DNA from: Croceivirga lutea
GTDB lineage: Bacteria; Bacteroidota; Bacteroidia; Flavobacteriales; Flavobacteriaceae
DNA: 64,000 bases
Direction: 5' to 3'
Assembly: GCF_014235875.1 (NCBI RefSeq)
Contig: NZ_JACJUK010000011.1
Location: forward strand, 1-64,000
The notes under the pieces: generated by a model
Told to the model about the DNA's origin: nothing
Seen by the model: only the letters and a program-made list of their open reading frames with translations
Database searches by the model: none
Translations under genes and position numbers: made by a program
Part shown: positions 56,351-64,000 of the stretch, in pieces
Numbering within the stretch: the stretch's first letter is position 1
How the letters are laid out: the number at the start of each line of letters is the position of its first letter

Positions 56351-57688
56351 ATGAGCAACGACTATAAAAGTCCAGCTTTTAAAAAACTACTAGATTCACT
56401 TCAACAGCAAAGTTGGGAATTAGAGCTCATAATTTCGGGTTTCGCCATTTTTGGTTTGTTTACAGCTTATGAACCCTTAGAAATAAAACTTTACAATGCA
56501 GAAAATAACGACCAAATTTATCAGTTTGTTGTTTACGTTGTAGCCCTTGCTGCTTGCTCTATTCTACTATTTAATTTGTTGCTACATGTAGTCCTGAGAG
56601 GTTTATGGATTGGTGCTTTAGGACTTCGATATATTTCTGGTGATATTGATTTTGAAGCCTTAAAATATTCCCCAAAGTTTAGAAACTACCTAGAAAAACG
56701 TATTGTTTCTTTCGATAGGTACATTGCCAGCTTAGAGAATTATTGCAGTATACTCTTTGCTGTTTCTTTTCTACTAATATTCTATGTATTAGCCTTAACT
56801 ATGGTAATAATATCCATGGTTTTACTTGGCACACTAATCGTTGACAATGAACAATTACCTCATTGGATTTCTAAATACATTGGCGCGGTTCTAGCAATTT
56901 TTTTATTGCTAGGTATGGTTTTAACTTTTATCGATTTTGCAACCCAAGGCTATCTTTTAAAACGAAAACAGTGGATCTCTAAAATCTATTTCCCTATTTA
57001 CTGGGTTTTTAGTTTTATAACGCTGTCTTTTCTCTATAGACCTCTAGTATATAATTTCCTAGACAACAAGTTTGGTAAACGCTTGGTACTAGCGTTAGTA
57101 CCTATTTATGTTGCTATTTTATTCTTGACCTCAATTGAATATAGAAATTCTAATTATTTAGAAAAAGATAAGAACTCCAATAGCAGATTTGCGAACAAAG
57201 AAAATTATATGGATATGTTGACCAGTGAGGCTGATTTTCCCGGAGATTTGGTAATACCTTCAAAAATTATTACCACCAATTATTTACAAGTTTTTATGCC
57301 CTTTAGAGAAGAATTAGACGACCGTATTTTTGCTTTTGATGAAACTCTTAAACCAGAAAATGACCGCAGAGGATTAAGTTCTGATATTCAATTCTCTTCT
57401 AACTGGGATGATAAAATTAAGAGTATAAAGCAAAAAGATAGTATAAGAAAAAAATATGTAGAAACATTTAACACCATGTATCTGTTTCAAATTGATTCTA
57501 CTACCAAAGACGGAGAATTTATTTTAACCACTAATAAAAAGGATGTTTTTGGTTTTGAAACGGTACTAAAACTAGATAGTCTCTCAGAAGGCAAACATCT
57601 CTTAAAATTGCGTAAACTTCGCAAGAAAAAAGAAAAAATTGATACCCTAAGTACAATGGTTATTCCGTTTTGGTATTTTAAAAACTAA
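56351..57688 (+). CDS. polytopic membrane protein of unknown function
   Basis: I do not recognise a family for this 445-residue protein. The first 270 residues contain about six hydrophobic segments (near 25-42, 58-82, 135-162, 175-196, 214-234, 244-262); the last 175 residues are hydrophilic, with a KLRKLRKKKEK stretch near the C-terminus, and probably face one side of the membrane as a folded domain. SWELELIISGFAIFGLF is the first helix. It opens a run of three closely spaced genes with the DoxX-like and MOSC proteins (9 and 1 bases apart), probably one operon. Confidence 0.7.
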   Translation: MSNDYKSPAFKKLLDSLQQQSWELELIISGFAIFGLFTAYEPLEIKLYNAENNDQIYQFVVYVVALAACSILLFNLLLHVVLRGLWIGALGLRYISGDIDFEALKYSPKFRNYLEKRIVSFDRYIASLENYCSILFAVSFLLIFYVLALTMVIISMVLLGTLIVDNEQLPHWISKYIGAVLAIFLLLGMVLTFIDFATQGYLLKRKQWISKIYFPIYWVFSFITLSFLYRPLVYNFLDNKFGKRLVLALVPIYVAILFLTSIEYRNSNYLEKDKNSNSRFANKENYMDMLTSEADFPGDLVIPSKIITTNYLQVFMPFREELDDRIFAFDETLKPENDRRGLSSDIQFSSNWDDKIKSIKQKDSIRKKYVETFNTMYLFQIDSTTKDGEFILTTNKKDVFGFETVLKLDSLSEGKHLLKLRKLRKKKEKIDTLSTMVIPFWYFKN

Positions 57689-57697
57689 TTAGCTACA

Positions 57698-58057
57698 ATG
57701 AATTATCCCTGGCACTTATATGCAATGGCTGCAATGTACTGTTTTGCAGGAATCATGCATTTTATAAAACCTAAAGCCTATTTGCGCATTATGCCTAGGT
57801 ATCTACCCAAACACAAGCAACTCGTTTTTTGGAGCGGAGTTGCAGAAGTTGTTTTGGGCATTGGTTTACTTTTTAATGCTACCAAAAACCTAGCAATTTA
57901 TGGTATATCTGCCATGCTAGTTATTTTTTTATTGGTTCATTTTTATATGTTAAAAGGTGAGAAAGAATCAGCAGGTGTTCCCAAATGGATATTACTTTTA
58001 CGTATTCCGCTACAGTTTTTCTTAATCTGGTGGGCATTATGGTATCTAAAATTTTAA
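57698..58057 (+). CDS. DoxX-like family membrane protein
   Basis: 119 residues, four transmembrane helices, with the DoxX-like opening YAMAAMYCFAGIMHFIKPKAY and VFWSGVAEVVLGIGLL. Members are small membrane proteins sometimes linked to quinone or thiosulfate redox chemistry; function here unknown. Sits between the unknown membrane protein and the MOSC gene. Confidence 0.85.
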   Translation: MNYPWHLYAMAAMYCFAGIMHFIKPKAYLRIMPRYLPKHKQLVFWSGVAEVVLGIGLLFNATKNLAIYGISAMLVIFLLVHFYMLKGEKESAGVPKWILLLRIPLQFFLIWWALWYLKF

Positions 58058-58058
58058 A

Positions 58059-58691
58059 ATGAAGGTAATCTCTACAAACATTGCAAAACCAGTAACCGTT
58101 ACTTGGAGAGGTAATTCAATTCAAACGGGTATTTTCAAAAAACCAACCAAGGCATCTATACATTTAAAAAAGAATGATGTAAAAGATGACACGGTAATCG
58201 ACCGTAAATATCATGGTGGTGAATTTAAAGCCTGTTATTTATTTTCTGCAGATGTTTATCCGTATTGGAAAGAGAAATATCCTCATTTAGAATGGGACTG
58301 GGGTATGTTCGGAGAAAATTTAACTATTGAAGGTTTAAATGAAGCTAAACTTAATATCGGAGACATATTTAGATTGGGTACCGCACTAATTGAAATTACA
58401 CAACCTAGAGAACCATGTTACAAACTAGGTATTAAGTTTGGTACACAAAAAATTTTAAAAGAATTTATTGCCCATTCGCATCCAGGAACTTATATACGAG
58501 TATTAGAAGAAGGTAAAGTTACTCTAGGTGATAAATTTCAGATGGTGAAACCTTCTACAATCCAGGTTACCACTCTTCAAATGTACCAGCAGTTATATGC
58601 TCAAAAAAAAGATGTAACTATTTTAGAAAAGATAATTAGCCATACCGCCTTACCCCAAAAGAAAAGAACCAAAATGGCACAGTGGTTATAA
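58059..58691 (+). CDS. MOSC domain protein (YiiM-like)
   Basis: 210 residues with a MOSC (molybdenum cofactor sulfurase C-terminal) domain: DRKYHGGEFKACYLFS, FGENLTIEGL and the conserved cysteine in QPREPCYKLGIKFG. A helical extension (about 165-210) follows, as in E. coli YiiM, which reduces N-hydroxylated bases with molybdenum cofactor. The function is by family analogy. Confidence 0.9.
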   Translation: MKVISTNIAKPVTVTWRGNSIQTGIFKKPTKASIHLKKNDVKDDTVIDRKYHGGEFKACYLFSADVYPYWKEKYPHLEWDWGMFGENLTIEGLNEAKLNIGDIFRLGTALIEITQPREPCYKLGIKFGTQKILKEFIAHSHPGTYIRVLEEGKVTLGDKFQMVKPSTIQVTTLQMYQQLYAQKKDVTILEKIISHTALPQKKRTKMAQWL

Positions 58692-58694
58692 AAA

Positions 58695-58720
58695 AGAAAA
58701 CCCCGACAAATGCCGGGGCC
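58695..58720 (-). terminator. terminator of the small secreted protein gene
   Basis: CCCCGAC-AAAT-GCCGGGG hairpin (one mismatch); on the minus strand it is followed by TTTTCTTTTTT, so it ends the gene at 58752-59120. Confidence 0.8.
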
Positions 58721-58751
58721 AACTAACTGAATAAAACTAAACTAAACTGTC

Positions 58752-59120
58752 TTAGAAGATATCAATGGTTTCAGTATAAGTACCATTTCTATCTACCACA
58801 ATAATTGTGTAGGTATCTCTTTTTGCGTTAACAAAGTTGAAAGCTTTTTCTACCACAACTTTACCTTCAACCTCTTCGTTGAAAAGTATACGGCCTTCGC
58901 TATCCAAAACCTTTAAAATTACTTTACCTTCAGAAAGATTTAAAAGGTTCATCATTAACTTATTCCCTTTTCTTTTGAAAGTTGGGTCAACTTTTATATC
59001 TACGATGTTTTTTTCTACTTCGTTCTGTGCTTTAGCTTTTCCACCAAAGTTGTTTGCTTGAGCAACCATTGCAGTTAATAATGTTGCTAGTACCAAAGTG
59101 TTTCTAACGATTGTCTTCAT
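58752..59120 (-). CDS. small secreted protein, beta-sandwich-like
   Basis: 122 residues with signal peptide MKTIVRNTLVLATLLTAMVAQA. The mature part has a short charged linker and a strand-rich domain of about 65 residues (VILKVLDSEGRILFNEEVEG; AKRDTYTIIVVDRNGTY) reminiscent of the DUF3244/T9SS-tail Ig-like folds common in Bacteroidota. No catalytic motif. A TATGTTTG -7 box is at 59166-59159 (minus). Function unknown. Confidence 0.78.
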   Translation of the reverse strand: MKTIVRNTLVLATLLTAMVAQANNFGGKAKAQNEVEKNIVDIKVDPTFKRKGNKLMMNLLNLSEGKVILKVLDSEGRILFNEEVEGKVVVEKAFNFVNAKRDTYTIIVVDRNGTYTETIDIF

Positions 59121-59331
59121 AACTTCTTGTTTTTAAGAGTTGTAAAAAAATTACAGTACAAACATACCGCCGTTTAGCAACCTATTTCTACCACAGAATT
59201 CGCCAATTTCTATGGTATTTTACCTTTAAACACTCTTAACATTTTGTTAATACGCAAAATAGAACAGAATTGGGTTAAATTTGCATAGAATCTACATTTT
59301 AGACATTGTAATTTTGTAGTAGATATAAGTT

Positions 59332-60216
59332 ATGGAAGTAGTAAAACAAAAACCATCTTTTGAAGCAATTGAACCAACATTTGGTAATTCTTTCACCTAC
59401 AAAAGATTTGATGAAGTAAATAAGAATAACTTTCAGTTTTGGCATTACCATCCAGAATTAGAATTAATATATGTTAATGGGGGTTCTGGTAAGCGCCAGA
59501 TTGGTAGCCATGTATCTTATTTTAGAGATGGCGACCTAATGCTTATTGGTTCAAATTTGCCGCATTGTGGCTTTACAGATAAAAAAACAGGAAACAAAAG
59601 AGAAACTATTATTCAAATGAAAATGGACTTTTTAGGTCCAGATTTTTTCAATGTTCCTGAAATGAAGGGTATTCAAAAATTGTTTGAAGTAGCCAAAAGT
59701 GGAATTTCTTTTCATGGTAAAACCAAAACTAAAATTGGCGATAAAATGGAGACCATGGAATATCAGAGTGATTTTCAACGCTTAATATCCATGCTCAACA
59801 TTCTAAATGAACTTGCCAATTCTCAAGAATTCACAGTTCTTAATGCTGAAGGCTTTTCTTTACAGACCGAGGTTAAAGACAATGATCGTATTAATGTTGT
59901 CTTTAATTATGTTAGAGACAATTTTACTGAGCCTATTGCTTTAGAAGAGATTTCTAATTTAGTAAGCATGACGGTACCTTCTTTTTGTAGATACTTTAAA
60001 AAGATGACCAATAAAACGTTTACACAATTTGTAAATGAATATCGCCTTGTACATGCTTCAAAATTGTTGGCAGAACAAAATATGAGTATAACAGAGGTTT
60101 GTTTTGCTTGTGGTTTCAATAACTTTTCTCATTTCAACAAATCGTTTAAAAACTTTACAGGACAAAATCCGTCAGAATATCGCAATCAACTTAAAAATGT
60201 AATTGCATCGGTTTAA
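59332..60216 (+). CDS. AraC-family transcriptional regulator
   Basis: 294 residues: N-terminal cupin-type sensor domain (about 25-110, FWHYHPELELIYVNGG, DLMLIGSNLPHCG) and C-terminal double helix-turn-helix (about 185-285, ending FNNFSHFNKSFKNFTGQNPSEYR). The sensor resembles sugar- or small-molecule-responsive AraC proteins and lacks the methyl-acceptor cysteines of Ada. TAAATTTG (59276) and TAATTTTG (59309) boxes precede it. Its stop codon directly abuts the AlkB-like gene's ATG. Confidence 0.9.
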   Translation: MEVVKQKPSFEAIEPTFGNSFTYKRFDEVNKNNFQFWHYHPELELIYVNGGSGKRQIGSHVSYFRDGDLMLIGSNLPHCGFTDKKTGNKRETIIQMKMDFLGPDFFNVPEMKGIQKLFEVAKSGISFHGKTKTKIGDKMETMEYQSDFQRLISMLNILNELANSQEFTVLNAEGFSLQTEVKDNDRINVVFNYVRDNFTEPIALEEISNLVSMTVPSFCRYFKKMTNKTFTQFVNEYRLVHASKLLAEQNMSITEVCFACGFNNFSHFNKSFKNFTGQNPSEYRNQLKNVIASV

Positions 60217-60801
60217 ATGAAATTAAAAACACTACCATTACCAGATGCAGAAGTAACGTATTACCCCAATTTTCTATCACCCATAGAAGCTGACTCTTTT
60301 TTTGAAATGCTAAAAAAAGAAGTTCCTTGGCAGCAAGATGATATAAAAATCTTTGGAAAAGTATACGCTCAACCACGGCTTACCGCATTGTATGGTAATA
60401 ACGGTAAGCCATACTCGTATTCCAATATAACCATGTATCCAAATGAATATTCTGCACCTTTACTAAAGCTTTCAGAAAAATTGAAAATATACTCCACTGT
60501 AGAATTTACAACTTGCCTACTTAATTTATATAGAGATGGTAAAGACAGTAATGGTTGGCATGCCGATGATGAAAAAGAACTTGGTATTAATCCACCTATT
60601 GCCAGTATAAGTCTTGGAGCATCGCGGTATTTTCATTTAAAACATAAAACCAACAAAACTTACAAAGCTAAAATACTTCTAGAACATGGTAGCTTATTGC
60701 TAATGACTGGTGCCACACAACATCATTACAAACACCAAATTGCTAAAACCGCTAAGCTTATTGGTGAACGTATCAATCTTACTTTTAGAAGAATTGTTTG
60801 A
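60217..60801 (+). CDS. AlkB-like 2-oxoglutarate/Fe(II) dioxygenase
   Basis: 194 residues of the AlkB family, which removes alkyl groups from DNA or RNA bases oxidatively. Iron ligands H115-x-D117 (GWHADDE) and H173; 2-oxoglutarate-binding R185 and substrate-contact R191 in RINLTFR; PRLTALYG in the nucleotide-recognition lid. Length and motifs resemble ALKBH2/3-type bacterial members. Starts at the base after the AraC stop codon, so it is co-transcribed and possibly controlled by it. Confidence 0.92.
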   Translation: MKLKTLPLPDAEVTYYPNFLSPIEADSFFEMLKKEVPWQQDDIKIFGKVYAQPRLTALYGNNGKPYSYSNITMYPNEYSAPLLKLSEKLKIYSTVEFTTCLLNLYRDGKDSNGWHADDEKELGINPPIASISLGASRYFHLKHKTNKTYKAKILLEHGSLLLMTGATQHHYKHQIAKTAKLIGERINLTFRRIV

Positions 60802-60854
60802 ATCTATACTACTGCCTTTATTAACTAATTCATAGCTACTATCTTTGTAAGGCT

Positions 60855-61133
60855 ATGAAAAAAGAATTTTCTGAACGAGAGCTCGACCGTATTATTGAAA
60901 TGGCTTGGGAAGACCGCACGCCATTTGAAGCTATTACTTTTCAATTTGGCATCTCAGAACAAGAAACTATTGAAATAATGCGCCGCGAAATGAAACCTAG
61001 TAGTTTTAGAATGTGGCGCAAGCGTGTACAGGGTAGAAAAACCAAACACAGCAAATTAAGAGGTAACGGCATTGACCGTTTTAAATGTTCGCGTCAACGC
61101 CATATTTCGGGCAATAAGGTTTCTAAACGCTGA
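60855..61133 (+). CDS. DUF2805/TIGR03643 family protein
   Basis: 92-residue basic protein: SERELDRIIEMAWEDRTPFE, FGISEQETIEIMRREMKPSS and WRKRVQGRKTKH identify the DUF2805 (TIGR03643) family. The N-terminal helices look like a small helix-turn-helix and the tail is very basic, suggesting nucleic-acid binding. Function is not known. 53 bases after the AlkB-like gene. Confidence 0.87.
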   Translation: MKKEFSERELDRIIEMAWEDRTPFEAITFQFGISEQETIEIMRREMKPSSFRMWRKRVQGRKTKHSKLRGNGIDRFKCSRQRHISGNKVSKR

Positions 61134-61139
61134 ACCATT

Positions 61140-61913
61140 TCAAGAAAAAATATCGTTTAAAACCTTAGCTAAACGTAAACCACCTTTTTGTAATTGCTCA
61201 AACAACCTGGGATTATTGGTATAGCTGTAGCGATACTTTAATTCCTCACCAATGGTAACACTATTGTAAATTTCTTCTGCAAGTACATGAGATTCGTCTA
61301 CCCAATTGTAAAGAGTTCCTTCTTGTATTTTCTTACGTTGTCTTTTATTGGTTGAGCGCAAAAGTTCTTCACCCAATTCATAAAAACTCATTCCGTAAGA
61401 CTCTATCATTTGCGTATCCCAAACCCTGTGGATATTAGAACCATCATTAAACCATTGTACCTGTATATCATTACCACCTTTATCCTCTCCTCTACCGACA
61501 TGTAAAGGCTGATGTAAATCCCCTATAAAATGCACTAACATTTTTAAATAAAAAACTTTGTCTGCTCTAGAAGCTTTGTCATCTAAAAGTACTTGTTTAC
61601 ATTTATTCACAGCACTTACAACATTCATCTCATCTATATTCTCTGCGTCTAAATAATTAACTCCTAACGGATAGTTTACATAGTGCCAAGAATAAAATTC
61701 GCTATACGTACGGTCAGCCTTAATTTCATCAGCAAAAGTAGACACAAAGGCAAGGCTATGACCATCTAATAAATCATTAATCGCTTTTTTAGCTTTTCTA
61801 GAAAGATGTTTTTCTGCAATATAACCAGTAACTCTATGACCTTTTTTACCCCAAACCACAGCAGCATTAGCAGAAATTGAAAACAATAATAAAACGATAA
61901 TGAGAAAACGCAT
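61140..61913 (-). CDS. S1/P1 nuclease family protein
   Basis: 257-residue secreted zinc-dependent nuclease of the S1/P1 (and phospholipase C-like) family that cleaves single-stranded nucleic acids or nucleotides. Signal peptide MRFLIIVLLLFSISANA. Zinc-site residues appear in WGKKGHRVTGYIAEKHL, STFADEIK, SWHYVNYPL, MLVHFIGDLHQPLHVG and WDTQMIE. If cleaved after ANA three residues precede the tryptophan that is N-terminal in the fungal enzymes, so the first zinc site may differ. Confidence 0.93.
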   Translation of the reverse strand: MRFLIIVLLLFSISANAAVVWGKKGHRVTGYIAEKHLSRKAKKAINDLLDGHSLAFVSTFADEIKADRTYSEFYSWHYVNYPLGVNYLDAENIDEMNVVSAVNKCKQVLLDDKASRADKVFYLKMLVHFIGDLHQPLHVGRGEDKGGNDIQVQWFNDGSNIHRVWDTQMIESYGMSFYELGEELLRSTNKRQRKKIQEGTLYNWVDESHVLAEEIYNSVTIGEELKYRYSYTNNPRLFEQLQKGGLRLAKVLNDIFS

Positions 61914-62003
61914 TTAAAAAAATTTTGGCAAATGTAAGTTTCTGGTGTAAAGGCAGTGTTAAATGAGCAAAAGAAATTCTACAAAAAATACCATCTTGCG
62001 GCT

Positions 62004-64000
62004 ATGAATCGGAAGCGTACCAAACAAAAAAACAGCAAAATTAAAAAAGTAAAATGGTTGTTAGTAGCCCTTATTATACTAGCAATCTTACCCTTATCAT
62101 TTATAGGTTTGGTCGCTATTGGCCTATGGGGAAAGTTACCTTCAAAAGAAGAATTATCTGCTATTCAATACCAAAAAGCTTCTGAAATTTATTCTGCGGA
62201 TAGTGTTTTAATAGGTAAGTTTTATTTGAATGATAGACAACCCATACCTTATTCAAAGTTTCCAAAACATTTGGTAAATGCATTGATAGCCATTGAAGAT
62301 GAACGTTTTTATGACCACAATGGAACCGATTTTAGAAGTTTAGTAAGGGTAGGAATAAAGAGTATTGTTTTGGGTGATAAAAGATCTGGTGGCGGGAGCA
62401 CCCTAACACAACAACTCGCAAAAAACCTATACCCTAGAAAAGACCGTAAACGTGTAAATATTGCTGTTAACAAGGTAAAAGAAATGCTAATAGCTAGAAA
62501 ATTAGAAAAGCTATACAGCAAAAAAGAAGTATTGCATTTGTATTTAAATACGGTCTCATTTGGTGATAACACCTTTGGAATTGAGGCTGCTTCACGTAAA
62601 TTTTTTAACAAACAAACCAACGATTTAAAAATTGAAGAAGCAGCTGTTTTGGTAGGAATGTTAAAAGCAACTTATGGCTACAACCCAAGAATTTTTCCTG
62701 AAAAGGCAAAAACACGAAGAGATTTGGTTTTTTACAATATGGAAAAAAATGGTTTTCTTTCCTCTACAGAGAAAGACAGTCTAAATAGACTCCCACTAAA
62801 ACTAGATTATCGCGATTATGATTATAATGATGGTATTGCCCCCTACTTTAGAGAAGCTGTTCGAAAAGAACTAGCCAGTTGGACAGCAAAAAAAGGTTAC
62901 AATTTATACACTTCTGGTTTAAAGATATACACCACTCTAGACTACAATATGCAATATCTGGCTGAAGAAGCCATGTTAGAACACATGAAAAAACTACAGC
63001 AAGATTTTGAAAAATCGTACGGTAAAAATGCACCATGGCTTAAAAATTCTTTAGTATTAAAAAAACTAGCTAAACGTACCCCCGATTACAAGCGTTTAGC
63101 TGCAAATGGCATATCAGAAAATGCCATTTGGGATAGCCTAAGTCAAAAAAAGCCCATGAAGTTGCCTAGTTATGAAGGCGAAAAAGAGATGAAAGCTAAT
63201 GTTTTAGACAGTATTCGGCATTTTATGAAGTTCTTAAATGTGGGTTCTTTAGGGGTAGACCCACATTCCGGTGCCGTAAAAACATGGATTGGTGGTATAA
63301 ATTTCTCTTATTTTAAATACGACCATGTAAATCAGAGTAAGCGACAAGTTGGCTCTACTTTTAAACCAATTGTGTATTCTGCTGCTTTAGAAGATGGAGT
63401 ACAACCCTGTGATTACTTTTCGGCACGTGAAGTGGAATATGAAAATCTAAAAGGTTGGTCTCCCAGTAATTCTGGTGATGAAGATGAAGCTTATTTAAAC
63501 TACTCTTTAGAACAAGCTTTGAGTAACTCAATAAATACGGTTACAGTTAAAGTACTAGAGAAAACAGGAATGCCAAAAGTGCTGAGCATGGCTAAAGATA
63601 TGGGCATTACAGCTACCCTGCCAAACGAACCTTCTATAGCATTGGGTACTGGTGAACTCAGCATAAAAGAATTGGTAAAAGCGTATACCACCTTTGTAAA
63701 CAACAGTATACCCGTAGAGCCTTATTTTATAGAACGAGTTACTACCGAAACAGACGCTATCTTAGCTGAGCACAAAGAAACTGATAATAAACAACAAGCT
63801 TTCAGTGACAAAACACGAATGCAAATGTTGAAAATGATGGAAGCCACCGTTAATTCTGGTACAGCATCTAGAATTCGTTCAACATACAAACTACAAAATG
63901 CAATTGCCGGCAAAACTGGAACTACCCAAAATAATAAAGATGCTTGGTTCGCTGCAATAACCCCAAATTATGTAAATATTACTTGGGTGGGTTTAGACAA
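62004..64000 (+). CDS. class A penicillin-binding protein (PBP1A-like), truncated at window end
   Basis: Peptidoglycan glycosyltransferase/transpeptidase; 665 codons are present and the frame is open at the right edge. One N-terminal membrane helix (about 18-42) leads to the GT51 domain with catalytic E98 (IEDERFYDH) and GGGSTLTQQLAKNLY, then the transpeptidase with S451-T-F-K454, S509-I-N511 and K637-T-G. ATG 62004 gives a basic cytoplasmic start MNRKRTKQKN. Divergent from the nuclease gene. Confidence 0.96.
   Translation, partial: MNRKRTKQKNSKIKKVKWLLVALIILAILPLSFIGLVAIGLWGKLPSKEELSAIQYQKASEIYSADSVLIGKFYLNDRQPIPYSKFPKHLVNALIAIEDERFYDHNGTDFRSLVRVGIKSIVLGDKRSGGGSTLTQQLAKNLYPRKDRKRVNIAVNKVKEMLIARKLEKLYSKKEVLHLYLNTVSFGDNTFGIEAASRKFFNKQTNDLKIEEAAVLVGMLKATYGYNPRIFPEKAKTRRDLVFYNMEKNGFLSSTEKDSLNRLPLKLDYRDYDYNDGIAPYFREAVRKELASWTAKKGYNLYTSGLKIYTTLDYNMQYLAEEAMLEHMKKLQQDFEKSYGKNAPWLKNSLVLKKLAKRTPDYKRLAANGISENAIWDSLSQKKPMKLPSYEGEKEMKANVLDSIRHFMKFLNVGSLGVDPHSGAVKTWIGGINFSYFKYDHVNQSKRQVGSTFKPIVYSAALEDGVQPCDYFSAREVEYENLKGWSPSNSGDEDEAYLNYSLEQALSNSINTVTVKVLEKTGMPKVLSMAKDMGITATLPNEPSIALGTGELSIKELVKAYTTFVNNSIPVEPYFIERVTTETDAILAEHKETDNKQQAFSDKTRMQMLKMMEATVNSGTASRIRSTYKLQNAIAGKTGTTQNNKDAWFAAITPNYVNITWVGLD

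Overview
The window is a stretch of chromosome from a member of the Bacteroidota, most likely a marine, pigmented Flavobacteriaceae. The DNA is AT-rich. Genes rarely show Shine-Dalgarno sequences. Several intergenic regions carry the Bacteroidota/Flavobacteria promoter pattern (TTTG, about 19-22 bases, TAnnTTTG). Gene neighbourhoods such as thrS-infC-rpmI-rplT, rpmB-rpmG-DUF4295-ftsY, split transketolase genes and a crt cluster are typical of that family. There are no insertion sequences, prophage genes, CRISPR arrays or other signs of recent transfer; almost everything is core genome.

Layout. Bases 1-18 are the 5' end of a 16S rRNA gene transcribed leftward from its own promoter (218-250). 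Divergent from it lies the translation cluster thrS-infC-rpmI-rplT (447-3647); infC must start at a non-AUG codon (ATA or ATT). Next come yjbQ, a Cof-type HAD phosphatase and katG. A leftward block (7511-13724) holds a secreted protein of unknown function, dnaB, accA, an LptF/LptG permease and tgt. Split transketolase genes, a porin-like protein, a Ca-binding-repeat FKBP lipoprotein, an S4 protein, a phosphoribosyltransferase, aroK and tRNA-Lys/tRNA-Leu follow.

The most distinctive region is 19528-26613. A MerR-type regulator with an intact B12-binding signature (CarH-like light sensor) heads a tightly packed operon crtI-crtB-crtZ-crtD-cruF. Convergent to it lie a crtA-like hydroxylase and a TlpA-like protein without a CxxC motif. 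Together with a lycopene cyclase that is not in the window, these enzymes would account for a monocyclic hydroxylated carotenoid of the saproxanthin/myxol type, under a likely B12/light-controlled switch. An inverted repeat over the -33 box of the regulator's promoter is a candidate operator.

The right half holds two different aconitases side by side, a MoxR ATPase downstream of two periplasmic folding factors (SurA-like and a parvulin-like lipoprotein), two serine-hydrolase lipoproteins, and a BLUF-domain protein lacking the photocycle Tyr and Gln. It continues with rimO, an amidase, ftsY with ribosomal genes, cinA, an orphan Hpt protein, a DEDDh exonuclease, a branched-chain-type E2, recR, a sodium/solute symporter, fabH, a TetR-UbiB-kinase pair, htpG, membrane and MOSC proteins, an AraC-AlkB pair, an S1/P1 nuclease and the start of a class A penicillin-binding protein that runs off the right edge.

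Several family-defining residues are missing in otherwise normal-looking proteins: the zinc cysteines of Tgt, Tyr and Gln of BLUF, CxxC of TlpA, and Asp of the E2 HxxxDG motif. These, the CarH/carotenoid module and the promoter motif shared by the rRNA and tRNA genes are the main points worth follow-up.
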